NCBI RefSeq assembly: GCF_014280435.1 | Contig: NZ_CP060388.1 | Coordinates: 1,054,001-1,118,000, forward strand | DNA length: 64,000 nt | Origin: Sphingobium sp. KCTC 72723 | GTDB taxonomy: Bacteria > Pseudomonadota > Alphaproteobacteria > Sphingomonadales > Sphingomonadaceae | Direction: 5' to 3' | In this document: positions 43,363 through 51,976 of the stretch, in pieces | Layout: each line of letters begins with the position of its first letter | Numbering within the stretch: the stretch's first letter is position 1 | Notes under the pieces: model-generated | Seen by the model: only the letters and a program-made list of their open reading frames with translations | What the model was told of the DNA's origin: nothing | Database searches by the model: none | Translations under genes and position numbers: made by a program

Positions 43363-44372
43363 TCCGGCGCTGGCAGATCTTCCTCATCGGGCTTGCGATC
43401 GGCCTGGTCGCGACCCTCGCCTGGCCGAGCCAGGCGCATGCGTCGAAATGCGAGAGCAGTGTCTTCAATCCCATCACCAAGGTGCGCTGGACGTGCATCT
43501 TTCCGATCACCGTCGGCGGCGTCCGGATCGGCAGCTTCGACAAGCTCGACAAGGCGCTGGATGCGCAATCGGCGTCGAAACCTCTCTGCGCCTGCCGCAA
43601 AGGGGTCCAGTTCTGGTTCGGCGTGAAGGTCTCCTATTGGTCGCCCAACCGCATGGTCGACGTGGTGACGGAGCCAGGGTGCATGATGGCACTCGGCGCC
43701 GATCTCATGCCGACGGGCGGCAAGCTCCAGGGCAGCCAATCCTCAATCGCTGACGGAACGAACACGCGCAAGATGTTCGCGCAGATGCACTATTATATCT
43801 CGCCGGTCTGGGCGATGCTCGACATGTTCACCGATCTTCCGTGCCTGGAAGATGACGGGTTCGACGTCGCGCTGATCACCGAGATTCTGCCGACCTGGCA
43901 ATCGGGCACATTGGGCGCGATCATCCAGCCCGAGGGCATATTGTTCGGCAACCCTGCCGCCGGCCTGGCGTGTATGGGCGACAGCGCGGCAGCCGCGGCC
44001 GGCAAGGTCATCGATCCGCTCTTCTGGTGCATGGGCTCCTGGGGCGCGACCTATCCAATCGCCGGCGACATTCATTTCGATGACTCGGTCGAGGCATGGG
44101 CGGGGCTCGCGGCGCGCGGCACGTTCATGATGGGGCGCCTCGGCGCGCTCACCATCAGTTCGTCCGATGGCTGCTCGTTCAAGCCCAGCCCGATCTGGAC
44201 CAAGTCGCGCTACAAGCTTCAGCTGATGGAGCCGGTCAAGGGCGGCAAGTGCGTCAATATCGGCCGGCCCGGTGCGCTCTGGACGAGCGGCAAGCACGCA
44301 CCCGGCAAGGACAACGCCCAGTTCATGCTTTTCGAAAAGGTGATCTGCTGCGCCGGGATTCCGGTGCCATGA
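43359..44372 (+). CDS. traU: TraU, pilus/DNA transfer protein
   Basis: A 337-residue exported, cysteine-rich protein with the TraU signatures: WTCIFPITVGGVRIGS, LCACRKGVQFWFGVKVSYWS then PNRMVDVV, and the paired motif WCMGSWGATYPIAGDIHFDD. Signal peptide near residues 1-29 (ending SQAHAS). Length agrees with F TraU (about 330). Stop overlaps the traN start (ATGA). Confidence 0.95.
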   Translation: MIRRWQIFLIGLAIGLVATLAWPSQAHASKCESSVFNPITKVRWTCIFPITVGGVRIGSFDKLDKALDAQSASKPLCACRKGVQFWFGVKVSYWSPNRMVDVVTEPGCMMALGADLMPTGGKLQGSQSSIADGTNTRKMFAQMHYYISPVWAMLDMFTDLPCLEDDGFDVALITEILPTWQSGTLGAIIQPEGILFGNPAAGLACMGDSAAAAAGKVIDPLFWCMGSWGATYPIAGDIHFDDSVEAWAGLAARGTFMMGRLGALTISSSDGCSFKPSPIWTKSRYKLQLMEPVKGGKCVNIGRPGALWTSGKHAPGKDNAQFMLFEKVICCAGIPVP

Positions 44373-46501
44373 GCGGGTCGCTTTTCCCCCATCCCTTTCA
44401 AGAACGTCTCGCGCACGCCGCCGGCAATTACCGGAGGTCTGCCCGCCAAGGCCCTGACGGCCGCTGGCGCGCACGCGAGGCGGGAGCGACGCCGACGTCC
44501 CCCCGCGGCGTCGCTCCACCCACGGCCAGCGCGGTCGTCACGCTCCCCTGGCGGTCCGGGCTGCTCCCCCTGGTCTGGACCGTTACCGCGACCGCGCTGG
44601 CCACCCTCTTTTCGGCGCCGCCCGCGCTCGCCCAGACAATGGAGGAGCGCGCGCGGACAGCGGCCGAAGCCGCGCGCGCCAAGTCCGGCGACAGCGAGGC
44701 TCTACAGCGCAACTATGTCACGCCGGGGCTTTCGGGGCAGCCGATCACGACGGTCGACAGCAGCAAGGCATTCACACCCAATCTGGCCTGTCAGAAGACG
44801 GCGACGCTGATGGAAGTGCTGGTCCAACCGGCCTCCTCCGGCGACCTGGCCTCAGTTCAGATCGCGCGGGACACCGACTTCGATGGCACGGTCGATAGCC
44901 GCATCAATCTGCCGGTGCCGGTCTCGGGCATTTGCGCGAACGGCGTGATCTCCTGCCAGCCAGGCACCTGGAACCAGTGCAACTATTTTCGCTGGGACAT
45001 GGATACGGCGCGCAATCTGAAGCTCACCCAGGTCGACATGCCGCAACTCGCCGGTTGCTACTGCATCAACAATAGCTGCGGGACCAATCTTGCCTGGGGC
45101 AACATGGCCTCGGTGCTCGGGGATCTGGGCGGCGGGATGATCGGCGCGCTCACCACGGCCGATCCACGCATCGGTGTCGCGCAGGCGGTGATCGACGGCC
45201 CCTCGATCCGCTATGTCGGCGCCCAGTCGACCGCCTGCACGAGCGACCCCTCGCTTGCCCAGACCGCTTATCGCGCCAACCCCGGCGCGCTCGCGGACGA
45301 TGCATTCGCGGCGGCGTCCAGCAACCAGGTGTTCCAGTCGCTATCCGGTTCGCCGGTCGGCATCGGGACCGCGCAGCAACTCCGGCACTGCACGATCGAA
45401 CGGCAAGTGACGGTCGTCAAATCCGGCATCGACGATATCATCACCCGGACGAGCGGCGGCTATTCGACGATCAAGAGCGGCAAGGCGGTCGACTTCTATC
45501 TGGGCTCACCGAGCGACAACAGCCTTTCCGGGGGAAGCTGCCGCCTGTTCGACTTCAAGATGAGACTGCATGTCGGCGATTCCGACCGCATCGTCGATGC
45601 CCGGCTCGCGGAGTATTTCGCCGACGATTGGGGGCAAATTCGGATCGACGGGACACTCGTCGCCTCCGGCCCGACGCCATGGACGTCGACCGGCTTCCCC
45701 CCCAGTGGATGCGAGAAGAAGAAGACCTTCTATGTCTATCCAAATCTGGACCTGAAGCCCTGGCTTACCCCGGGCGATCATGAAATCTGGCTGCGCGTTG
45801 CCGTCGGCGAGGGCGGCGAGGGCATGGCGCGGGTCCATGTCGAAGTCGATGCTAGCTGCCGAACGGTCGAGCAACTGGTCGACCAGTGCGGACCGATCGC
45901 GGCTGATCCCAAATGCCGGGTCGACAGCGAGATGGTCGACGGCGTCCAGACCTTCCGAGGCGGCATCAACACGGGCCTGCGTCCGCTGCCCCAGACGCGG
46001 CTCCTCGGCACCGAAGCCTGTCCGGTATCCCTCACCCGGGACTACTTTCAGAAGGACAGGACCTATCGATGCGCGATCGACAGCACATCGCTGCCGAAAC
46101 CGGACACGAGCCGTGGCACCTATATCATCGACCATTCGACCGAGACGATATTGGCCGATCGCGCGCGGCAGGGGGATGGCAGCTTCGCGGAATCGACGCG
46201 GCCATTCAGCCTGCCAGATCGTGGCAGCGTGCCGGCATGCGAGCCCATCTGCAAGACCCGCGCGCCTCGCGTGAATACGGCCGCGGCGCCGGCCGGCGTC
46301 GTCGGCAGCCTGCAGAACAATCCGACCGCCTACGACAGATTCTATCATGCTTGCGGGAGCGACAATGTCTGTCCGACCGGCCCTGGCGAGGAGATCGTCT
46401 CGGCTTGCGGCTGTCTCGACGATTGCCCCGAGGCGGTCGTGATGATGCAGACCGTGCGCCTCGGCGGCGCGGACCTTGTCTGCACGGGGACGGTGCGATG
46501 A
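44369..46501 (+). CDS. TraN-like mating-pair protein, N-terminal module
   Basis: A 710-residue exported protein rich in cysteine (for example GCYCINNSCGTNLAWGN, and pairs near the C-terminus: CEPICK, CGCLDDCPE). A hydrophobic stretch near residues 65-90 (LLPLVWTVTATALATLFSA) ending PALAQ looks like a late signal peptide. It corresponds to the N-terminal and middle part of TraN-type outer-membrane mating-pair stabilisation proteins; the C-terminal TraN block is encoded separately in the next gene. The ATG at 44369 overlaps the traU stop; a longer frame from 44096 is antisense-free but lies within traU. Confidence 0.75.
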   Translation: MSGSLFPHPFQERLAHAAGNYRRSARQGPDGRWRAREAGATPTSPRGVAPPTASAVVTLPWRSGLLPLVWTVTATALATLFSAPPALAQTMEERARTAAEAARAKSGDSEALQRNYVTPGLSGQPITTVDSSKAFTPNLACQKTATLMEVLVQPASSGDLASVQIARDTDFDGTVDSRINLPVPVSGICANGVISCQPGTWNQCNYFRWDMDTARNLKLTQVDMPQLAGCYCINNSCGTNLAWGNMASVLGDLGGGMIGALTTADPRIGVAQAVIDGPSIRYVGAQSTACTSDPSLAQTAYRANPGALADDAFAAASSNQVFQSLSGSPVGIGTAQQLRHCTIERQVTVVKSGIDDIITRTSGGYSTIKSGKAVDFYLGSPSDNSLSGGSCRLFDFKMRLHVGDSDRIVDARLAEYFADDWGQIRIDGTLVASGPTPWTSTGFPPSGCEKKKTFYVYPNLDLKPWLTPGDHEIWLRVAVGEGGEGMARVHVEVDASCRTVEQLVDQCGPIAADPKCRVDSEMVDGVQTFRGGINTGLRPLPQTRLLGTEACPVSLTRDYFQKDRTYRCAIDSTSLPKPDTSRGTYIIDHSTETILADRARQGDGSFAESTRPFSLPDRGSVPACEPICKTRAPRVNTAAAPAGVVGSLQNNPTAYDRFYHACGSDNVCPTGPGEEIVSACGCLDDCPEAVVMMQTVRLGGADLVCTGTVR

Positions 46502-47604
46502 TCGCGCGGTGGCTCCTTTTGCCACGCGGTGCGGCACATGCAGTGCTGTTCGGCTGTGCCTTGGTCGCGGCGTGCCAGGCACAGCCGGCTTCCGCACAGC
46601 AGATGTGCGCCGCCGATCTCAACGGCAATGGCGACGCAGCCGACGCCGGCGAGATGGCCTATTGCACCATCACCTCGAGCGGCCAGTATCAATGCCCGAT
46701 CGAGGAGACCGCCTGCGTGGCGGCCCCTTTCGGCGATTATAGCTGCCCGCTCGGATCCCAGTTCGCCTGCCTGCCCAAGAATGGCGGCGCGACCTGCTCG
46801 CCCCATGCCTGCGCCGATGTCGCGAGCAACCCGGTCGTCGAGGAACCTCCGATCGAGGACCCCGGCACGGCGCCTGACGGCCCGGTCGATGCCGACGGCA
46901 ATTGCCTGGGTACGATCGAGATATTCAGCGGCCGCGCGATGCGCTGCCGGCCTCCCGGGCTCAGCACGACCCTCTCGAATTGCTGCAAGGACAAGGGCAA
47001 GATCGTCAAGGACGGCATGGGATCGTCGATCGGTTCGATCGGCACCAAGATCGCTGTCGCCAAGGGTGTCTTCACCGGCATGAGTGCGGCCTTTACCGCG
47101 TTCCGTGCCGGGGCCACCGCGGGCCAGGCGGCGAACGCCGGCGCGAATGCACTGATCATCGGCCTCGATCCGACCTCGATCGCGATCAGCCTCGCGATCA
47201 ATTTCATGATTGAGGTGCTCCTCCAGGGCTGCGACCAACAGGACATGGAGGTCGGCATGCTGCGCGGCTCGGGCATGTGCCACGAGGTCGGCAGCTACTG
47301 CACCTCGAGCTTCCTCGGCATCTGCCTGCAGAAGGCGCGCGGCCATTGCTGCTTCAACACCAAGCTCGGCCGCATCATCCAGGAGCAGGGCCGCCCGCAA
47401 TTGAAGGCGTTCAACGGCAATCCGTGGGGCACGCCCAAAAAGCCGATGTGCCGGGGCTTCACGCCCGAAGAGTTCCAGGCGCTGGATTTCTCCAAAATGG
47501 ACCTATCCGAATATTATGCGGACATCGAGGCTCGTGCCCAATCCGACATCCAGATCGATATGAAGGAGCGCGTCAATGCGTATCTCAAGGCGGTCGGCGA
47601 GTAG
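46498..47604 (+). CDS. traN: TraN C-terminal module, separate gene
   Basis: A 368-residue exported, cysteine-rich protein (signal peptide ending PASAQ). The C-terminal half has the hallmark of TraN: CCKDKGKIVKDGM, the glycine/alanine-rich hydrophobic stretch, EVGSYCTSSFLGICLQKARG, HCCFNTKLGRIIQEQGRPQL and CRGFTPEEFQALDFSKMDLS. It starts in an ATGA overlap with the preceding TraN-like gene. F TraN carries both parts in one chain of about 600 residues; here they are split into two genes. Acts in mating-pair stabilisation at the outer membrane. Confidence 0.82.
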   Translation: MIARWLLLPRGAAHAVLFGCALVAACQAQPASAQQMCAADLNGNGDAADAGEMAYCTITSSGQYQCPIEETACVAAPFGDYSCPLGSQFACLPKNGGATCSPHACADVASNPVVEEPPIEDPGTAPDGPVDADGNCLGTIEIFSGRAMRCRPPGLSTTLSNCCKDKGKIVKDGMGSSIGSIGTKIAVAKGVFTGMSAAFTAFRAGATAGQAANAGANALIIGLDPTSIAISLAINFMIEVLLQGCDQQDMEVGMLRGSGMCHEVGSYCTSSFLGICLQKARGHCCFNTKLGRIIQEQGRPQLKAFNGNPWGTPKKPMCRGFTPEEFQALDFSKMDLSEYYADIEARAQSDIQIDMKERVNAYLKAVGE

Positions 47605-48433
47605 CGCCCTCGCCCTGGCCGGGTTTGCCATCGCAACCGTGGCGCTCGCCCAGGATTCGGCGCGAGAGCGCATCCAGGACCAGGGCGGCGCGGCGATGGA
47701 ACGGGTAAAAGGCGCTGTCACGCGCGCCAGGGAGGGGCGCGCTGATGTGCCGGACCCCAAGCTGCCGCCTGGCCCCAGCGAGGCAGAGCGTCGGCGTGCC
47801 TTCGAGGGCTTGCGCAAACGGTTGCCCAGGCCCGCGATCGACGCACGCGCCCGCGCCGCTCTCGCTGCCGGCGAAGCGCGGATGGCTGCCGAACGCGAGG
47901 CGCAGGCGAAGCGACTGCGACAGGCGCTCGGACTCGAGCCCGGCGAAATGGAGGCGGTAGCCAAGGCGGCGCCCTCCCCCACGATCAAGGCGTGGGTGCC
48001 GGTGCTGTTCGTCTCGTCGTCGATACCCGTGCCGATCCTGCGAACCTACGCCGCGCAACTCGAACGCGTGCATGGCGTCCTCGCCTTTCGCGGCATGCCG
48101 GGTGGTCTGCACAAGGTTGGGCCGATGGCGAAGCTGTCGGCCGAGATTCTCCGGATCGATCCAGGGTGCGAGGGGCCGTCCTGCGCGATGCGCAACGTCC
48201 AGCTCATCGTCGACCCGATCGTGTTTCGGCAGCACGGGGTCGCCCGTGTGCCCGCGCTGGCCATGGTCCCGGGAGATCCGACCCAGGCCTATTGCGAGCG
48301 CGAAGATGAGAGCCCGAGAGCGTCTTACGTCGTCTATGGCGACAGCGCACTCCCGGGTCTGTTGGAAGAATATGCCCGATTGGGCGGCGACAAGGAGGTG
48401 CGCGATGCTCAGGCTCTTTTGGGCGCTCGTTAA
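47576..48433 (+). CDS. trbC: TrbC, F-type pilin assembly protein
   Basis: A 285-residue exported protein (signal peptide ending VALAQD) with an alanine/arginine-rich helical middle and the C-terminal TrbC_Ftype domain (VPVLFVSSSIPVPILRTYAA, GVLAFRGMPGG, CAMRNVQLIVDPIVFRQHGV and VPALAM). It overlaps traN by 29 bp. TrbC works with TraW and TraU in pilus assembly. Confidence 0.88.
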   Translation: MRISRRSASSALALAGFAIATVALAQDSARERIQDQGGAAMERVKGAVTRAREGRADVPDPKLPPGPSEAERRRAFEGLRKRLPRPAIDARARAALAAGEARMAAEREAQAKRLRQALGLEPGEMEAVAKAAPSPTIKAWVPVLFVSSSIPVPILRTYAAQLERVHGVLAFRGMPGGLHKVGPMAKLSAEILRIDPGCEGPSCAMRNVQLIVDPIVFRQHGVARVPALAMVPGDPTQAYCEREDESPRASYVVYGDSALPGLLEEYARLGGDKEVRDAQALLGAR

Positions 48434-49010
48434 CGCCGTCCTTGGCCTGTGGCCGCGGCTCCGGCGCCTGCCGAGCAAGGCTGCGGTCGCGCTCGGAGCA
48501 CAGGGCCTGGGCGAGCCGGCACGGCCTGCGCGTTTGTGGCGCGCGCTTGCGATCGTCCTGCCCGTGGCGCTGCTCGCGGCGATTGTCCTGCCGCAGATCA
48601 GCCTGGTGATGAGCCCCTCGATCGGCGCTTGGGCCGTCCGCAAGGCGCCGGGGCCGATCGCGAAGGGCGACTATGTGATGTTCACGCTCCACCATCCGAT
48701 CGCCGGACCCAAGCCGGTCAGCGTCACCAAGCACGCGCTTTGCATGCCGGGCGAGCGGCTGACACTGATCGAAACACCGTCGGTCGGTGCGCCCAAATCC
48801 TGGGACGCTCATTTTTTCTGCAATGGCGTGCTGCTCGGGGTCAGCCTTCCCTATGGGATTCACGGCCTCAAGCTCGAGCATTTCCAGTGGAGCGGCGTGA
48901 TCCCGCGCGGCATGGTCTATATCGGATCGCACCACCCGCGTGGGTTCGACAGCCGCTATTTCGGTTTGGTCCCGATCAGGCGGCTAACCCGGATGGAGCG
49001 GCTGCTGTGA
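48405..49010 (+). CDS. S26 signal-peptidase-type protease of the transfer operon
   Basis: A 201-residue membrane protease of the TraF (RP4)/signal peptidase I type. One membrane segment (LAIVLPVALLAAIVLPQISL) precedes the catalytic serine region (VMSPSIGAWAVRKAPGPIAKG) and the lysine motif VSVTKHALCMPGERL. It probably matures pilin or another exported subunit, replacing the host or TraQ/TraX steps. Start ATG 48405 after AAGGAGG; the longer frame from 48072 lies in trbC. Confidence 0.83.
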   Translation: MLRLFWALVNAVLGLWPRLRRLPSKAAVALGAQGLGEPARPARLWRALAIVLPVALLAAIVLPQISLVMSPSIGAWAVRKAPGPIAKGDYVMFTLHHPIAGPKPVSVTKHALCMPGERLTLIETPSVGAPKSWDAHFFCNGVLLGVSLPYGIHGLKLEHFQWSGVIPRGMVYIGSHHPRGFDSRYFGLVPIRRLTRMERLL

Positions 49011-49903
49011 GCCGCCGCGTCATGCTCGGCGCCGCGGCGATTGCCACCAGCCTGTTGCTCCCGGCAACCGCGTTCGCGCAAAGCTCCGGCGATCCCGCGA
49101 AACTGAAGCAAGGCTATTGGTGGTACGAGGCGCCCAAGGCTCCGCCGCCCGCGGCCGAGGATCCAGAAGCACTGGCCAAGCCCGTCATCCCACCGATGGC
49201 AGAGCTTGCGACCTGGACGCCGCCCAAGATCCGCAAGCTGATCGAGCAGCAGCGCGACTATGCCGCCACGGTGCTGACGGTCGATGCGGTCTCCGACTTC
49301 TGGCGGCTGCAGGACTTCGCGCGGCGCAAGGCGCGGGCGTTTGCGGGCGTGACCCAGATCGCGATGCTCCAGCACCCCGAGCTCAATTCGAAATCCGCGA
49401 ACCCGATGGTTGGTGACGCGCGATCGGAACTCACGGCGCAGAAGGATGCGATCCGCCGCGGCTATCTGCGCGCACATGCCAATGAATTCGCGCTCGTCAT
49501 GTTCTCGCGTTCGACCTGCGGCTATTGCCGTGTCCAATGGCCGATCGTCCAGCGCTTCCAGGAGGAGATGGGCTGGCAGGTCACGCTGATGGACGTCGGC
49601 AAACGACCCGAGGTCGGGCAGCGGTTCGGCGTCGAGATCACGCCGACCACGATGGTCATCCGGCGGGGCAGCGCGCAGCGCATGGTGATCGCGAGCGGCG
49701 TCGAGGCTTATCCCAATCTCGCGCAGATGGCCTATCAGGCGGTGCGGCTGCTGCGCGGTGATATACGCCCCGAGCAGTTCATGACCGGTCCCGGCGAGGA
49801 TGACGGCTTCTTCGATGCGCTCGGCAACGGCCCGGTTTCGGCGACCGATCCGCGAGCCTTGGGCGGCGATCTCGTCGATGCCAGCCTGGAGCCGAAGCGG
49901 TGA
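49007..49903 (+). CDS. traF: TraF, F-type conjugation thioredoxin-fold protein
   Basis: A protein of 298 residues from GTG 49007 (293 from ATG 49022) with a signal peptide (GAAAIATSLLLPATAFAQSS) and the TraF layout: GYWWYEAPKAPPP near the N-terminus and a thioredoxin-like C-terminal domain with STCGYC (active CxxC) and VEITPTTMVI (cis-Pro). Periplasmic, needed for pilus assembly. The GTG overlaps the preceding stop (GTGA). Confidence 0.9.
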   Translation: MSRRVMLGAAAIATSLLLPATAFAQSSGDPAKLKQGYWWYEAPKAPPPAAEDPEALAKPVIPPMAELATWTPPKIRKLIEQQRDYAATVLTVDAVSDFWRLQDFARRKARAFAGVTQIAMLQHPELNSKSANPMVGDARSELTAQKDAIRRGYLRAHANEFALVMFSRSTCGYCRVQWPIVQRFQEEMGWQVTLMDVGKRPEVGQRFGVEITPTTMVIRRGSAQRMVIASGVEAYPNLAQMAYQAVRLLRGDIRPEQFMTGPGEDDGFFDALGNGPVSATDPRALGGDLVDASLEPKR

Positions 49904-50481
49904 TCCGGCTGGTCGTCCTGATCGGCATCCCCGGCCTTGTGATCGCTACCGGATCCGCAGCCACCGCGCAGTCCGTTACGCGCGAGCAGGCGATGCGCGC
50001 CGCGATCCATCCGGTCGCAGATAACAATAGCATGCGGGCCTGGTTGTCGCGGGTTCCGATGACGCGCGACTTCCCAGATGACTTCAATGCCACGCTGCGC
50101 GGTCAGGGTCCGGCGTTCGTCATTGAGATGACCACCACACCGGGATGCGTTCCCTGCGGCGATCTCTGGACCAAGCTCACGGCGCTCGGAGCACGTTATG
50201 GCTGGCAGGTTCGGACGATCAGCGCGCAAGAGGCGATGATCCGATCGGGGCGGCTCGGTCTGCCCTGGGTCGGGCATCCGGTTTCCTGGGCGCGCCCGAT
50301 CGCCGACGCGGGGCGCGTGGTGCCGATCGCGATCGGCACCGATCACAGCGCCAACCTTGCGCGCAACCTCTATCTCGCGGCGAAGATGCTGACCGGCGTG
50401 CGGCCCGCGGTAGGGGTGCGCGCCATGTCCAAATTCACCGGCATCGTCGGCATGCCGGCACAATCACAAGGGAGGCGCTGA
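49900..50481 (+). CDS. TrbB-like periplasmic thioredoxin protein
   Basis: A 193-residue exported thioredoxin-fold protein (signal peptide ending AATAQS) with CVPCGDLW as active site (CxxC). It starts with GTG at 49900 overlapping the traF stop. F plasmids carry TrbB, a disulfide isomerase, in this region; sequence similarity is weak by eye, so the name is by analogy. It is the third thiol-redox protein in the operon. Confidence 0.72.
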   Translation: MIRLVVLIGIPGLVIATGSAATAQSVTREQAMRAAIHPVADNNSMRAWLSRVPMTRDFPDDFNATLRGQGPAFVIEMTTTPGCVPCGDLWTKLTALGARYGWQVRTISAQEAMIRSGRLGLPWVGHPVSWARPIADAGRVVPIAIGTDHSANLARNLYLAAKMLTGVRPAVGVRAMSKFTGIVGMPAQSQGRR

Positions 50482-50534
50482 GCAATGGCGGGCGCAGCAC
50501 CTCTCCTTCCCTTTGATTTCAACAGGAGCCCGCC

Positions 50535-51962
50535 ATGTTCCCAGCCCCCACCCGCGTCCGCCTTTTCCTCTCGGGCCTGATCCTTGCGACGGCTGCGAAT
50601 GCCGTGCCAGCGAGCGCGCAGAGCTGGGCCGAGAGCTGGTTCGACAATGTCACCTATACCAGTCCGGGCAGTTTCGAGGACCAGACGCGCGGTTATGTGA
50701 CCGCAGGCGGCATGTCGGGCCGGGTCGATGTCCATAACGACTATCTGATGTCGTTGACGCTTCCCAAGGTGAAAGCCGGCTGCGGCGGCATCGACATGTT
50801 CCTGGGCGGCATGTCGTTCCTCGACCCGGACTATCTCGTGCAGAAGCTCGAGAGCATTCTGCAGGCCGCGCCTGCGGTCGCGTTCCAGTATCTGCTCGAG
50901 ACGCTCGACGAGAAGATGGGGAACATCATCTCGAAGATGGAAGCGGCGACCAACTTCCTGAACTCGATCCAGGTCAATGACTGCCGCCTCGCCAACCGCA
51001 TGGTTCAGATCGCCAAGGGCGACGACAATATGTCGGGTATTATCGAGGAGATGACCGGCTACAAATCGGTCAAGCAAGGCTTCGCCAAGAGCTACCAGAA
51101 CTCTCGCGAGAAAATACAGGCCAACAACAACAATCCGACCGAGGATCTGCGCGACGCGCTGACCAATTGCCCGGCCGAGGTCACCGAGATCTTCCGTACC
51201 GGCTCGCTTTTGAGCCATGCGGCGACGCGGGTCGGAGCGGGCGACTGGGCAAGCGTGATGCGCGCCAGGGTCGGTGACGTTTATATGCGCTGGGATCCGA
51301 CGGATAAGGTGCCGCTGTTCACCGCGATCCCGCAATGCCCAGCGCAGGATACGGAGAGCCCCCAGGATTTCCTGACAGGTCGAGTCCAGAAGCGAGCGCT
51401 GAACATTCCCCCGACCGGCGCCGATTGCGCGCAGGATGGGACCGGGCGCGGGGCATTGATCCTGGCGCGCGAGCGAATGGAGTCGATCGCTACCAAGATT
51501 CGCACGCGCGCTGCGCTGTCAGCCGAGGAGCGGCAGTTTGTCGCCAATGTGCGGACCCTGCCAGTCTATCGCATGTTGGAATGGGGCGTGCGTCAGGGCG
51601 TGGTGAACTCGGTCATTGGCGACACCGACGAACTGGTCGCACTCACCCTCGCCTATCAGATGCTCAACGACCTTACGCGCACGATTGACTTCGCGGTGAG
51701 CAATGCCGAGCGCGGCGCGAGCGCTGCGGGCGCTGCGGACGGCAATAGCGCCACGATCTGCCAGACCCGGATCCTGTCCAAAGGCATCGAGCAACTGCGC
51801 GACCTGCGGGACGAGGTGCTGCGCCAGCGCGCGCAGATGCGCCAAAGCTATATGGCAGCGCTCAACCAGGCGAACCTGTCGGCCAACTATGCCGGCCTCG
51901 TCCGACAGCGCGACCGCGACGCGCGCGATGCCGCCGGCGCCGCCGCCACTCGCAACCAATAG
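50535..51962 (+). CDS. traH: TraH, pilus assembly protein
   Basis: A 475-residue exported protein (signal peptide ending VPASAQ) with the TraH motifs GYVTAGGMSGRVDVHNDYLM, VKAGCGGIDMFLGGMSFLD (the diagnostic block) and a helical C-terminal half (VRTLPVYRMLEWGVRQG). Length matches F TraH (about 458). A 15-bp gap precedes traG. Confidence 0.95.
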   Translation: MFPAPTRVRLFLSGLILATAANAVPASAQSWAESWFDNVTYTSPGSFEDQTRGYVTAGGMSGRVDVHNDYLMSLTLPKVKAGCGGIDMFLGGMSFLDPDYLVQKLESILQAAPAVAFQYLLETLDEKMGNIISKMEAATNFLNSIQVNDCRLANRMVQIAKGDDNMSGIIEEMTGYKSVKQGFAKSYQNSREKIQANNNNPTEDLRDALTNCPAEVTEIFRTGSLLSHAATRVGAGDWASVMRARVGDVYMRWDPTDKVPLFTAIPQCPAQDTESPQDFLTGRVQKRALNIPPTGADCAQDGTGRGALILARERMESIATKIRTRAALSAEERQFVANVRTLPVYRMLEWGVRQGVVNSVIGDTDELVALTLAYQMLNDLTRTIDFAVSNAERGASAAGAADGNSATICQTRILSKGIEQLRDLRDEVLRQRAQMRQSYMAALNQANLSANYAGLVRQRDRDARDAAGAAATRNQ

Positions 51963-51976
51963 CCGAAGAGATCGCC

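Noticed and set aside
46345..47400. 351-codon open frame on the minus strand
   Set aside because: Antisense to the TraN C-terminal gene, which has conserved cysteine motifs.
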